Assembly (NCBI GenBank): GCA_028683855.1
Contig: JAQUHA010000028.1
Span: 1-45,043, forward strand
Reading direction: 5' to 3'
Source of the DNA: Desulfuromonadaceae bacterium
GTDB taxonomy: Bacteria > Desulfobacterota > Desulfuromonadia > Geobacterales > Pseudopelobacteraceae
Length of the DNA: 45,043 nucleotides
The notes beneath the pieces are model-generated. The model was not told the DNA's origin. It made no database searches and saw only the letters and a program-made list of their open reading frames with translations. A program made the translations under genes and the position numbers. Every line of letters begins with the position of its first letter. Within the stretch, counting starts at the first letter, position 1. This document shows positions 23,166 through 32,518 of the stretch, one piece after another.

Positions 23166-25141
23166 AAATAGAACTAAAAGGATGGAAATCTAACGGACTA
23201 CGTTGCCCAGATGTTTCAATAGACCTTTCACTTAACAATGGAATAGCACCGGTTGCTTTATTGCAAATGCCCAATGGAACAGGAAAAACTACAACATTAA
23301 ACATGCTTAGAGCCACAATGAGTGGAGAGGCAGAGAAATGGGATGAACAGCGAATCAAAAGTTTCAGGAGACCAGGAGCAGACACTGAGTTTGGTCTTTT
23401 TTCTGTAGACTTACTTGTTGATGGTAAGCAGTTAACTTTTGAATTAACTCTTAATTTTGATGAAGCAACTGCTAAATACAGGACTACATCTCCAGGCAGT
23501 GGAGGGATAACTCATGGCTGGAATCCACCCGAAACAGTTCATAGATTTTTAACGGAAAACTTTGTAAGACTTTTCATATTTGATGGTGAGTTTGCAGATC
23601 GCCTTCTTGACAGTCGCAACTCTGAGGCAGAAAAAGCGATTGATGCTTTATGTCAATTATATTTATTGGACGAAATCAGCAAGGATGCCGAGGAAGCGTG
23701 GCAAAAAGCATCTAAAAATAAGACTGTTAAAACTGGACAGGGCTTAGAGTCATGGCAAAAGAAAGAGGAGCGTCTTAAAATTCAAATTAAGAAAGTTTCT
23801 GACGCTAAGAAAAAAGCTGAAGTGGAAATAGATTCCCTAAAAGACGATATATCCAAGTTAGAAACAAATATTACTGAACGTACGGGTAACCAACAGCATT
23901 TACGCGATAAATATGAAGAAAAGAAGCACGAAGAAACCAATGCACAAAGAGATGTAGAGAAGATTACATTATCAGTTATGGGCTTAATTAGGCAGCCTCA
24001 AACTCTGACGTCCACTTTTAGTAGTGACCTCATAGAACTAAAGGATCAGCTTGATAAGTTAAAGTTACCTTCAAGTACATCGAGTCAGTTTTTCATAGAG
24101 TTAATGGAAGAAGCTGAATGTATTTGTGGTCGACCAATGAATCATGATGCAAAAACTACAATCCAGGAAAAATCAAAGAGATATCTAGGCGAAGAAACTT
24201 CAGGGGTACTTAATTCGCTTAAATCTGATATTGATTTGTACATCATAAATGAAGAGAGTAACAAAGAGGTTGATTTAACGGATGCCCTTTCAACACTTGA
24301 TGCTGCAATTACAAAGAAACGTCAAATCGAGGCTGTAACAAGAGCATTATGGGAACAATTAATTGAAGAGGGAGATGAAGAACTTAAACAGTGGGAAAGA
24401 ACGCTCCAAGAAAAGAAGGAGCGTATCGATTTACTTCAGGATCTTTTACGCGAGATTGATCGTGACATAGACAATTCTGATGAAGATAAAACCATTGAAA
24501 AAACCAGTTGCCTCAAAACTCTAAAAAAAATGCTAAAAGAAGCCCTGAATAAAATATCTGAAATAACGGGCACCCTCGAGCTGAGGGAGAAAACGTCAAT
24601 TTTACAGAAAATTTGCGACATAGCGTTAAATAAATCTCGTAAATATATTCGTGAAGAGTTAACTCAAGAGTGTAATGACAAATTAAAAGAGATTCTAGCG
24701 AGAAACCCACTTCAGATTGAGTCGATTGAAAGGTCATTGAAGTTGAAAAATCAAGATGGAGCCAGTGTCGGACAAACTTTATCGGTTGGTTATACGTTCC
24801 TTACTAACTTGCTTCATCGTGGAAAACACCAATTTCCACTTGTGGTAGATAGTCCAGCCAACCCACTTGATGAAAACGTTAGAGGAGAAATCGCGAAAAT
24901 AATCCCGCTATTATGTGACCAGTTCATCGGTTTTACTATTTCTACGGAAAAACCTGGTTTTGTAACTACATTGTCTGAGGTTTGTGGAGATAAAATAAAG
25001 TACCTGACGTTATTCAAGAAAACCGACGGTACTAAAGATTTGGTCAAATCAATTACAGGGTATGATTGCCTTGAGAATGAAGATTGCATCTTAGTTTCTG
25101 GTAAGGATTTTTTTAACAAATTTGATAGAAAGGAGACTTAG
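23162..25141 (+). CDS. DndD-like SMC-family ATPase (second copy)
   Basis: The 659-residue protein has a Rad50/SMC-like head: Walker A MPNGTGKTTT (K42) and RLFIFDGEFADRLLD near 136-150. A long coiled coil covers about 190-270 and 340-520 with a CIC pair (C320/C322) near its tip. An ABC-signature-like GASVGQTLSVGYTFL is followed by the Walker B-like PLVVDSPANPLDE. The FxFDGE motif is also present in DndD (FFFDGEKIEALAD), so the two are distant paralogues within one locus. It may sense or act on non-phosphorothioated DNA together with the PLD helicase. Key residues are intact. Confidence 0.85.
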   Translation: MKIELKGWKSNGLRCPDVSIDLSLNNGIAPVALLQMPNGTGKTTTLNMLRATMSGEAEKWDEQRIKSFRRPGADTEFGLFSVDLLVDGKQLTFELTLNFDEATAKYRTTSPGSGGITHGWNPPETVHRFLTENFVRLFIFDGEFADRLLDSRNSEAEKAIDALCQLYLLDEISKDAEEAWQKASKNKTVKTGQGLESWQKKEERLKIQIKKVSDAKKKAEVEIDSLKDDISKLETNITERTGNQQHLRDKYEEKKHEETNAQRDVEKITLSVMGLIRQPQTLTSTFSSDLIELKDQLDKLKLPSSTSSQFFIELMEEAECICGRPMNHDAKTTIQEKSKRYLGEETSGVLNSLKSDIDLYIINEESNKEVDLTDALSTLDAAITKKRQIEAVTRALWEQLIEEGDEELKQWERTLQEKKERIDLLQDLLREIDRDIDNSDEDKTIEKTSCLKTLKKMLKEALNKISEITGTLELREKTSILQKICDIALNKSRKYIREELTQECNDKLKEILARNPLQIESIERSLKLKNQDGASVGQTLSVGYTFLTNLLHRGKHQFPLVVDSPANPLDENVRGEIAKIIPLLCDQFIGFTISTEKPGFVTTLSEVCGDKIKYLTLFKKTDGTKDLVKSITGYDCLENEDCILVSGKDFFNKFDRKET

Positions 25142-25144
25142 TTC

Positions 25145-25609
25145 ATGGCATTTTATTTAAGAAATGATACCGAACAATGGTTTTCGCACATAAAAGACCA
25201 GAAACCATATATTGAAACAAAGTTCGACCTATATTATTTCTGCCTAATGCTTGGTCTTGCGGCTGGTAGAAAGAGCCCCGTAACAGGCAAATCTGACGCA
25301 ACTGAGTTCCAGAAAAACTTTGTAAAGGCGTTCATTCCTGTGCAGAAGTTGATTATAGGGTTACTCCTAAAAGCTGAGTTAAGAAGATTAGGTATAGATC
25401 CATCTGAAAAAGACCAAGTATATGATTTATTAACTGAAATAGTTGACCCAGATTCATTAACTAAATTAACCGAGGCTGGAATAACAAAGCTAAATGAATA
25501 TGTGAGTGGTGGATATGACATATTATCCGAAGAAATGCCCTCTAAGCCATATAATGTTGAGGACTTTATTCGAAGTTATCGACAGCTAATAAAAACTAAG
25601 TCATTGTAG
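25145..25609 (+). CDS. Last gene of the Dnd-linked cassette, 154 aa
   Basis: It starts three bases after the DndD-like gene. The protein has FDLYYFCLMLGLAAGRKSP near 27-45 and is helical after that (AFIPVQKLIIGLLLKAELRRLG, then VYDLLTEIVDPDSLTKL). The first stretch loosely recalls small Dnd-associated proteins that have a similar hydrophobic LGxAAG segment; this is weak. It may hold the ATPase and helicase together. It ends 18 bp from the convergent dndE. Confidence 0.6.
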   Translation: MAFYLRNDTEQWFSHIKDQKPYIETKFDLYYFCLMLGLAAGRKSPVTGKSDATEFQKNFVKAFIPVQKLIIGLLLKAELRRLGIDPSEKDQVYDLLTEIVDPDSLTKLTEAGITKLNEYVSGGYDILSEEMPSKPYNVEDFIRSYRQLIKTKSL

Positions 25610-25627
25610 AATAGCATTTTAGGAGTG

Positions 25628-26005
25628 TCAACAGGGTCTGATTAATAGCATCCCCTCTATTTTCTTAGAGCTCATATTTTCTGACAGATGTCCAATACCT
25701 CTATGTAGGTGTAATCGGAATTGTTGAGTTAATGATTGCTTGTCGAGTCCTATTCCATCTTTCTTACATCTTTCTTTTAAAATTGCTGTGTATATTTCGT
25801 GGTGAGTTCCTCCAAAGACTCGCCACGTCATTTCCACGGCACTCTCACTCGGTATGTTTATGAAGGGTGGTGCAGTCCCATCAGCAACAGATACGCAAAA
25901 GCCCCAGCGGCAGAGTATATTCCAGTTTTGAATCCCAGTTATTCTCTTTAACTTTATTAGTTGGTCTTTCGCCTTTTGCGAAAGATGAACATTTTCGATA
26001 ATCAT
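25628..26005 (-). CDS. dndE: DndE, DNA phosphorothioation protein
   Basis: From the ATG at 26005, after AGGAG, the protein has 125 residues, typical for DndE. The start MIIENVHLSQKAKDQLIKLK and the following TGIQNWNILCRWGFCVS are characteristic, as are the middle SAVEMTWRVFGGTHHEIY and the end LHLHRGIGHLSE. DndE is a small tetrameric protein that binds nicked DNA and is needed for sulfur incorporation with DndC and DndD. It is the last gene of dndBCDE, starting 10 bases before the dndD stop codon. Confidence 0.92.
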   Translation of the reverse strand: MIIENVHLSQKAKDQLIKLKRITGIQNWNILCRWGFCVSVADGTAPPFINIPSESAVEMTWRVFGGTHHEIYTAILKERCKKDGIGLDKQSLTQQFRLHLHRGIGHLSENMSSKKIEGMLLIRPC

Positions 26006-26015
26006 GACTGGGCTC

Positions 26016-28004
26016 CTAGTTGAAATAGCCTTTATTGACTGTTGTACCGCCGTTACTCTCATTATTGCTTAATAGACATGTTTGAGAAATGTATGGAATA
26101 AGCTTGTCGTAGTACTTTCCAACTATTTCTTCATTCGTAGAAAGTAAGAGTACTTGATGACTCGCTTTAGGGAAATAATTTTCAATAAGGTTGGTTCGAT
26201 GGGATGTGTCGAGTCGTCCCATCGGAGTATCAATTATTGTTGGCAAGGGTTTGCCGGCAGCCTGACATATTCCCCACAGTAACGCAGTGGCAAGAAGCTG
26301 ACGTTCGGCAGCAGAAAGTCGTTCAGGTAAGACTTCATGGCCATTGATTGTATAGAGTTTTACCTGATAATTTTCTCGATCTATTTTTAGTTGCTCAATA
26401 AGTGATTGCTTACGCAGCAGATTTTTAAAACTATCTAAAACCAGTGATTCAATTCTTCCGATATGTTTTTCGATAACTTTTGCCCGAAAACTTTCCAAGG
26501 TTCCACGGACTTTAGAAGCGTACTGAACAAGGCGCTGAGTGTCCTTCTGCTCGAAACATGTATGAGCAGCTCGTGTTAACTCCCGCTTTAACTCAGCATT
26601 CTTTTGTTCCTGCTGTCGTTGTGCCCTTTCCCTCTCTTCATTGACTACCCTTAAAGATGTAGCGCACTTGGCAATGTCTCCTTGTAGATTAGTTCGTTCA
26701 GTAATGACGGCTGACAGTTTTGACTCGTCTGGGATACTCCCTAACGATAATTCGGAAGTTTCAACCTCCTCACGGAATTTAGTGATTTTATCTATGGCTA
26801 CAGGAATATCTTTTTCTAGCGTAGGCAGTTCGTTTTCTAATAAAAAATCTAAGTCCCTTTGACTGTCAGAATCCAACCCCAAATATTTCTCAGCATGTGA
26901 AGCTTCACGGCGATCATCACGGTCTTCTTTAAGGTATGAGCTTATGTCTTTAAGTATAAATTCCTCTGCAACGTGGCCTGAAAGACGATTGATTAGTTCT
27001 TGGTCTCGGACATCAAGAACTTCGCACAATAGTTGCTCTCGATTCGCATTTTCTTCGACTTGAGACTGTTTAAATAAGTCACGCAATAAATGTTTAACCA
27101 GAAGCAATGGGGCAGTTCCAGATGCAATTTCACGAAGTGAATCTTCTTGCTTTACAAGCTCTTCTCTCTGCTGTTGGAGTTGTTTTTCAAGTTCAAACCG
27201 AGTCTCAAAAAGTTCGCCTCCCAGTTGACGAAATTCCATATCCACCACTTCAAGACGATTGTGAAGTAAGTCATACTGATTGTTAAGCTGACTATCTTCA
27301 ATTTTCAGCTCGTCAATACGAGTCGCAAAATTCTGTATTTGGACTTCAAGTGACTCAATAGTTCCTTGATTAACTTCAGAATAATTATCTTTATGCTTAC
27401 GTTTTTCCAGTGTAACCAAGTCAGCATCAAGCTGGTCAACAAGGTTAAGCCCCAGCAAACTGTGGATAGCAGCATGAATAAGGTGACCAGACTTTTCAAA
27501 ATCTGCAAGTGCTTCTATTTTTTCTCCGTCGAAGAAAAAGAAATGAGCTACTTGTGTTGGAAAGAAACTTTCTACATAATCAGACCAATTATCTGACAAA
27601 GCTGCACTATATTTGGGTTCATCATTTGTCAGTTCATATACGGAAAACTGTTTCTCAACCTTAGTGCCTTTTTTAAACCATTTTCTCTCAATGCTGTACC
27701 TCTTCTGGACGCCACTAGAGAAGTATTGGAATGTCAATTTTATCCTGGAACCTTCATCAGCAAGTGTATCACGATTTATACATCTCTCCAGGTATGTATC
27801 ATAAGAAAGCTTACCACGATTTGAACAGTTGGCAGCCGGTCCAAAAAGTACAAGCTGAAACGAATCCAAAATTGACGTTTTACCACAACCATTTTCACCT
27901 CCGATAAGGATAATCGGCTTGTTAGGTGAGCTAGGTAGCAGATTTATAGAATTTTCACCTTTAAATGTCGCAAAATTTTCTAGAATTATTTCTTCAAATA
28001 TCAT
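26016..28004 (-). CDS. dndD: DndD, DNA phosphorothioation ATPase
   Basis: The ATG at 28004 gives 662 residues. Walker A is GGENGCGKTS at 35-44. FFFDGEKIEALADFEKSG follows near 140. Long coiled coils occupy roughly 190-300 and 420-520. The signature region is LSAAERQLLATALLWG, and Walker B is PTIIDTPMGRLD. DndD is an SMC-like ATPase that helps open or nick DNA for sulfur exchange. It overlaps dndC by 11 bp. The 28061 start would add an implausible N-terminus (CSRKSQCNRICLG). Confidence 0.93.
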   Translation of the reverse strand: MIFEEIILENFATFKGENSINLLPSSPNKPIILIGGENGCGKTSILDSFQLVLFGPAANCSNRGKLSYDTYLERCINRDTLADEGSRIKLTFQYFSSGVQKRYSIERKWFKKGTKVEKQFSVYELTNDEPKYSAALSDNWSDYVESFFPTQVAHFFFFDGEKIEALADFEKSGHLIHAAIHSLLGLNLVDQLDADLVTLEKRKHKDNYSEVNQGTIESLEVQIQNFATRIDELKIEDSQLNNQYDLLHNRLEVVDMEFRQLGGELFETRFELEKQLQQQREELVKQEDSLREIASGTAPLLLVKHLLRDLFKQSQVEENANREQLLCEVLDVRDQELINRLSGHVAEEFILKDISSYLKEDRDDRREASHAEKYLGLDSDSQRDLDFLLENELPTLEKDIPVAIDKITKFREEVETSELSLGSIPDESKLSAVITERTNLQGDIAKCATSLRVVNEERERAQRQQEQKNAELKRELTRAAHTCFEQKDTQRLVQYASKVRGTLESFRAKVIEKHIGRIESLVLDSFKNLLRKQSLIEQLKIDRENYQVKLYTINGHEVLPERLSAAERQLLATALLWGICQAAGKPLPTIIDTPMGRLDTSHRTNLIENYFPKASHQVLLLSTNEEIVGKYYDKLIPYISQTCLLSNNESNGGTTVNKGYFN

Positions 28005-29523
28005 GGTAATCCACCCTAGACAGATTCGATTGCATTGCGATTTCCTGGAGCATATTTTCAACAGTCTGTTCTATATCGAATTTATCTACTGCTCTTTGCT
28101 TAGCATCATCTTCATCGGCATAAAAACCCTTTTCAAGTGCTTTTTCAAGAGAGGCAAATAAGCCGGAACGGCGAGTCATAAGACTGTGTTGCTTTTCTAC
28201 ATGTAACAGCTCTCTTACAAGCTGGTAGTGAATATCATCATCTCCACAGCTGTCTTTAAGTAGCTCCATCTCTTCGTAACCAAGCCCAGACAGACTATAT
28301 CTTTTTTCATCAGGAAACGGTTTGCCCATTGTTTTTTCATATATATTCGGTAAGCTATCTTCAACTTCGTGTTTATCTTCTACCCAAATATCTCGAATTT
28401 TCTTTAATTCTTCAATAGATATAAGCTCAAGAGTTCTAACGGCTTCGGGGCCATGCTCCTGGATCCAGAGTTGTGCTTCAAGCAGCTTTTTTAGCAGATC
28501 CTCTCGAAAGGCTTGAGTGTAAGGACCATGGATGGGTTCTCCATTATACAATTGCACTTTTCCGCTCATACGACGAAAGTCACGGACACCTTTGTCACCG
28601 CGTTCACCCATGGTTCTAAAATCAAAGGAGTTTCGAAGCTCTAGGAGAGGCAACATCCACTCCTTTTCCTCATCATTTATGATCATTGCTTCCATTGATC
28701 GGTCTTTTTCTACCAATGTGCAGGTCCAACATCCGAAACGACTACTTCCACAACTGGGTGTGTTGGTGTCAAGCACTAGCGGGCATTCTCCGTCCGCAGT
28801 TGCACCGCGATACATATTCAAAAGCTCTTTATTTGAATGCCCCCAGGCATTTTCAATTTGCATGAGGAAAGTCCACACATCATCGTTGGACCAATCTGCA
28901 ATTGGAGGATATATCCAGGCATTTGGTAGATCCGAATGTTGGTTTAAATGATCACGGTTGCTGTTTAATGCATGATTTTGAAGAACTCTTGCTCTGGATG
29001 CACTTTCTGCTGATCTTGTACCGAGGACTACAATTGCTTCACCACTTTTTCTGACTACGCTCTGAATGAATTTAGAGGTCGGAGCTATTTTAATTCGATG
29101 CGTACACCAACGGAATTTAGGCCTGGGGGCTGGAAAACCCCAGCCTAGCTGCTTCACCCAGAACCTGTCATCAAGAGCTGGAACTAATTTGTGTGGATGG
29201 ATCGGAAGGTCAGCTGCTATTGCAGCTTTATCCATTATTTCAAGTGATTTATCTACCCAGAGTGAAACAATTGGGTTTTCAACCAGGGTATCGTTTGTGA
29301 TGACATATACTTTTTTCTTGCGCTGATCTATGGGCAACTGAGCCACAGCCATCCAAACAAGTTGTAATGTTGCAGTTGAATCTTTTCCGCCGCTGTAACC
29401 AACCACCCAAGGAATTTCATCGGCAAGATATATCTGTTGAATCTCTTTTATAAGATTGTCGACCGTAATTTTAAAGCCGAGTTCATCAAAGGCTGATTTT
29501 CGCTGCAGTACTGGGTCAGACAT
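27994..29523 (-). CDS. dndC: DndC, PAPS reductase-like sulfurtransferase
   Basis: The ATG at 29523, after GGGGG, gives 509 residues. The ATP pyrophosphatase P-loop SGGKDS lies at 44-49 in WVVGYSGGKDSTATLQLVW. The cysteines for a 4Fe-4S cluster are visible in CGSSRFGCWTC followed by VEKDRSME, with one more earlier in FRWCTH. DndC takes sulfur from DndA and activates the DNA backbone phosphate. Length and motifs match active family members. It overlaps dndB by 8 bp, so the four genes form one operon. Confidence 0.95.
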   Translation of the reverse strand: MSDPVLQRKSAFDELGFKITVDNLIKEIQQIYLADEIPWVVGYSGGKDSTATLQLVWMAVAQLPIDQRKKKVYVITNDTLVENPIVSLWVDKSLEIMDKAAIAADLPIHPHKLVPALDDRFWVKQLGWGFPAPRPKFRWCTHRIKIAPTSKFIQSVVRKSGEAIVVLGTRSAESASRARVLQNHALNSNRDHLNQHSDLPNAWIYPPIADWSNDDVWTFLMQIENAWGHSNKELLNMYRGATADGECPLVLDTNTPSCGSSRFGCWTCTLVEKDRSMEAMIINDEEKEWMLPLLELRNSFDFRTMGERGDKGVRDFRRMSGKVQLYNGEPIHGPYTQAFREDLLKKLLEAQLWIQEHGPEAVRTLELISIEELKKIRDIWVEDKHEVEDSLPNIYEKTMGKPFPDEKRYSLSGLGYEEMELLKDSCGDDDIHYQLVRELLHVEKQHSLMTRRSGLFASLEKALEKGFYADEDDAKQRAVDKFDIEQTVENMLQEIAMQSNLSRVDYHDI

Positions 29524-30610
29524 TTGTACCCCCAATAAATTCATTTTCTACGGACTGCTCTTCTGGTTTAAGTTTTATGCCGAGATACATTTTTATTGTA
29601 TTTGTTGTCAAAATAACATTCTGATGTGATTTTGAAACACGCCCAACGATCAATGCACGACCTTCCCATAAGTCGCTATTTGAACGACTCCAGTCGATAT
29701 TGACCAGTTTCTGCAAAACTATTTTCCATTGCGACGAGTGCTGAAGAAGAAGTTCATTTCCCAGTTTCCCCAATGCGTGAAGTGCTACTCCATGAGAGTG
29801 AATAAAATCCTGTCTAACATCTCCAGCAGTAATTTGTCTGGATCTTACTAATCGCCACTCTGGAATATATTTATCTATTTCGTCCCAATACTCAATGGCC
29901 AGTGACGCTTTTTCTTCTTCAGTTTCAGTATCTATTCCATTTAGGAGTACAACGGTAGCGGTATGGATGGCACTTAGGGTAAATAGTTTTCGCGACCGAG
30001 GTGAAAGGGTACTTTTATCCATTTCAACGACATCTTTGAAAGCCACGGATTTTAGCGCCATTAGCTTTGATAGCTTAGCTGATTCATCCCGATGGTCATA
30101 AAGAATACCTAAGGAACGTGAAGGTCTTATAGCATAACGGTTAAGGTCGGCAAACATCTGCTGGGAGCGTTTAAGCCCCTTATCTAAGAAGAAAACTACT
30201 GCAATTGTTTCGTCCCCAATATCTGGATTTTCTTGAAGAGCCATTTCAATTGCTGCTCTTCGATGCTGCCCATCGTTGATAATAAACTTTGCTGACATTG
30301 GGATGTGTAAAATACCGACCTTACTACTTTTAGGTTGGTCGCCAAAAACCTGAAATGTAACACTAGCATCTATCGAAGCAGTTATTGCTGAGAAGACATA
30401 GTCATCTCGGCCATCTATTATATATCGGGCTATTTCAGGTATTCTACTTTTATTCAATACGCGTTGAGCGCGTAATTCCGGGACCATTTCTTCCTCGTCA
30501 AAAAGGAAAAGTTTAGGGATGAGGTGTAGAGGGCACATTGAAACGTAGTATTCGCGCTTTGCTTGAATGCCACGGATAGCCGGAAATACATACTCAAATG
30601 AAGGATCCAT
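29516..30610 (-). CDS. dndB: DndB, regulator of phosphorothioation
   Basis: The 364-residue protein has the DGQHR motif at 113-117 (FIINDGQHRRAAI), the hallmark of DndB and its relatives. The rest of the pattern also fits: the N-terminal YYVSMCPLHLIPKLFLFDEEE, then FFLDKGLKRSQQMFADLNRYA. In other bacteria DndB is dispensable for modification and represses dnd transcription. The ATG at 30610 follows GGAGATACC. The palindromes in the dndA-dndB gap (30666-30701) are natural candidates for its binding sites, though its motif has no clear DNA-binding helix. Confidence 0.92.
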   Translation of the reverse strand: MDPSFEYVFPAIRGIQAKREYYVSMCPLHLIPKLFLFDEEEMVPELRAQRVLNKSRIPEIARYIIDGRDDYVFSAITASIDASVTFQVFGDQPKSSKVGILHIPMSAKFIINDGQHRRAAIEMALQENPDIGDETIAVVFFLDKGLKRSQQMFADLNRYAIRPSRSLGILYDHRDESAKLSKLMALKSVAFKDVVEMDKSTLSPRSRKLFTLSAIHTATVVLLNGIDTETEEEKASLAIEYWDEIDKYIPEWRLVRSRQITAGDVRQDFIHSHGVALHALGKLGNELLLQHSSQWKIVLQKLVNIDWSRSNSDLWEGRALIVGRVSKSHQNVILTTNTIKMYLGIKLKPEEQSVENEFIGGTNV

Positions 30611-30656
30611 AAGGTATCTCCATAAAGATTTGTTGAAATATGAAATTCATAGGCGT

Positions 30657-30701
30657 AGTATAAAAAACATAACGTATGTTTGTCAATAATAAAACAAACA
30701 T
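30657..30701 (-). promoter_or_regulatory. dndBCDE promoter with overlapping palindromes
   Basis: On the minus strand TTGACA (30681-30686) and TATACT (30657-30662) lie 18 bases apart. The spacer contains the near-palindrome AACATAACGTATGTT (30666-30680), and ATGTTTGT (30676-30683) with ACAAACAT (30694-30701) forms a perfect 8-bp inverted pair across the -35 box. A repressor bound here would control both dndBCDE and the divergent dndA. Confidence 0.65.
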
Positions 30702-30719
30702 TTGTGAAAGGACTATTAG

Positions 30720-31850
30720 ATGCCAGCCTATTTTGATTGCAATGCTACAACCCCAATTGAGCCACAAGTACTCAACACAATACGTCATTATCTTGAAATA
30801 GAGTTCGGAAATGCCGGCAGCAGGACGCATTCATATGGAGTACAAGCTCTTCAAGCGGTTCAGAAAGCCAGAGATCAAGTTGCTGCTGTTGTCAAAGCCA
30901 AGCGTGATGAGGTGATATTTACAAGTGGTGCAACCGAAAGCAATAATCTTGCAATCCTAGGTTTGGTAAAACATGGCGAAATTACGGGGCGACGTCACAT
31001 TATTAGCTCCTTGATCGAGCACAAGGCTGTGCTGGAACCACTTGAAGCTTTACGGAATCGAGGGTTTGAAATAACACTGATTTCACCGAACTCAGACGGG
31101 ATAATTGAAATAGATCAGCTAAACAGTGCGCTGAGAAGTGACACTCTGCTTGTTTCGATAATGCATGTAAATAACGAGACCGGCGTAATTCAGCCAATTG
31201 TGGAATTAGCGGAATGTTTGAAGGATCATCATACGTTTTTTCATGTGGACGCTGCTCAAGGATTTGGAAAAGTTTTACCCGGTCTTGATAGCAAGCGGAT
31301 CGACCTGATAAGTATTAGTGGACACAAAATATTTGCACCAAAAGGGATCGGCGCGTTGATTATGCGACGAAGGGGATATAAGGCATTGCCGCTTGAACCC
31401 ATTATGTATGGTGGTGGACAAGAACGAGGTTTACGGCCTGGAACATTACCGGTGCATCTAATCGCTGGACTTGGAGAAGCTGCAGAAATAGCTGTAAAAG
31501 ACAATGAGCTAAGAATACAAACATGTAAAAAAATAAAAGAAACCATTCTGTCTGCATTTATGCCTCTTACACCTGTAATAAATGGTGTGTTTTCGGACAC
31601 AGCTTCTCACACTCTAAGTATTGCATTCCCTGGGCTTGATTCTGAAGCTGTGATTGTTGCACTTAAGAACGAAATAGCACTATCAAACGGATCCGCATGC
31701 ACTTCTAGCAGTTATCAGCCAAGTCATGTATTGAAAGCGATGCAGCTTAAAGATGATGTGATTCAAGGTACACTCCGTTTGTCTTGGTGCCATTTGAGTG
31801 AGTCCGTTGATTGGCAATTGGTGGCAAGCAAGATTAGAAAACTGATGTAA
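30720..31850 (+). CDS. dndA: DndA, cysteine desulfurase
   Basis: The 376-residue protein is an IscS/NifS-type PLP enzyme. The PLP lysine is K203 in SISGHKIFAPKG, with HVDAAQGFGK before it. The catalytic cysteine C327 is in NGSACTSSSYQPSHVLKAM, the extended-loop pattern of class I desulfurases. It removes sulfur from L-cysteine and passes it to DndC. It is divergent from dndB, unlike the housekeeping iscS which lies in the isc operon. The start at 30720 follows GAAAGGA. Confidence 0.92.
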   Translation: MPAYFDCNATTPIEPQVLNTIRHYLEIEFGNAGSRTHSYGVQALQAVQKARDQVAAVVKAKRDEVIFTSGATESNNLAILGLVKHGEITGRRHIISSLIEHKAVLEPLEALRNRGFEITLISPNSDGIIEIDQLNSALRSDTLLVSIMHVNNETGVIQPIVELAECLKDHHTFFHVDAAQGFGKVLPGLDSKRIDLISISGHKIFAPKGIGALIMRRRGYKALPLEPIMYGGGQERGLRPGTLPVHLIAGLGEAAEIAVKDNELRIQTCKKIKETILSAFMPLTPVINGVFSDTASHTLSIAFPGLDSEAVIVALKNEIALSNGSACTSSSYQPSHVLKAMQLKDDVIQGTLRLSWCHLSESVDWQLVASKIRKLM

Positions 31851-31915
31851 ATGTAGAATCGTGATATAAGGCTAGGTATGGCGTAATTAGCCAATTTGGA
31901 GGTATTTCACCTAAT

Positions 31916-32209
31916 ATGCCGCTAATCATTCCCGACGATATAGAGCAGTTTACCACCACCGGCGAAGAGGTTTTTTGCCACTTTCTACGCAATGTCGCCA
32001 AGCCAGACGACCGCTATATTGTCTGGTATTCGCCGGATATTAGCGAATCTGAGCCTGATTTCATTTTGTATAACCCTGAAATCGGGCTGATTGTTTTTGA
32101 GGTTAAGGATTGGACTATCGACCAGATACGGGAAGTGAATCCAAAAAAGTTTGTTATTTCCTTTGGCAATAAGGAAATATCCCCCTGTGGCGGTTGTGAA
32201 AAACAATAG
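31916..32209 (+). pseudogene. NERD-domain protein, N-terminal fragment
   Basis: The 97 residues begin with a NERD nuclease-related domain (FLRNVAKPDDRYIVWYSPDISESEPDFILY, then GLIVFEVKDWTIDQIREV). The EVK and D of the endonuclease-like core are present. After about residue 80 the match is lost and a stop follows at CGGCEKQ. Full-length relatives continue into a UvrD-like helicase, so this is a truncated copy. Confidence 0.7.
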
Positions 32210-32242
32210 CGCAAGGAATATCTAAAATGAGTAGAGGTAAGT

Positions 32243-32518
32243 ATGAGTGAAGCTGCCTTGCCACAATCTGAAATTATAATTTATCAGACCGAAGATGGAC
32301 GTACTCGCATCCAGTGCCGCTTGGAAAATGAAACCTTATGGCTGACACAGAAGCAGATGTCAGAGCTGTTTTAAATTGGTGTGAATACGATAAATCATCA
32401 TCTGAAAGAGTTCTTTCCGATGGGGAGCTTCAACCCGATTCAACTATTCGATCTTATCGAATAGTTCAAATTGAGGGTAATGCCGATCGTAATAGTTTTT
32501 TCGATTATCAAAAGCTTT
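32243..32518 (+). pseudogene. RhuM-family gene remnant with stop and frameshift
   Basis: The first 43 codons (MSEAALPQSEIIIYQTEDGR then LENETLWLTQKQMSELF) match the start of RhuM proteins. A TAA at 32372 interrupts the frame; INHHLKEFFP follows in the same frame, then after a shift the ELQPDSTIRSYRIVQIEGNADR stretch of the same family. The rest of the roughly 330-residue protein is missing; trpE begins directly after. Confidence 0.75.

Noticed and set aside
31256-31600. 114-codon minus-strand frame
   Set aside because: It is antisense to the conserved centre of dndA.
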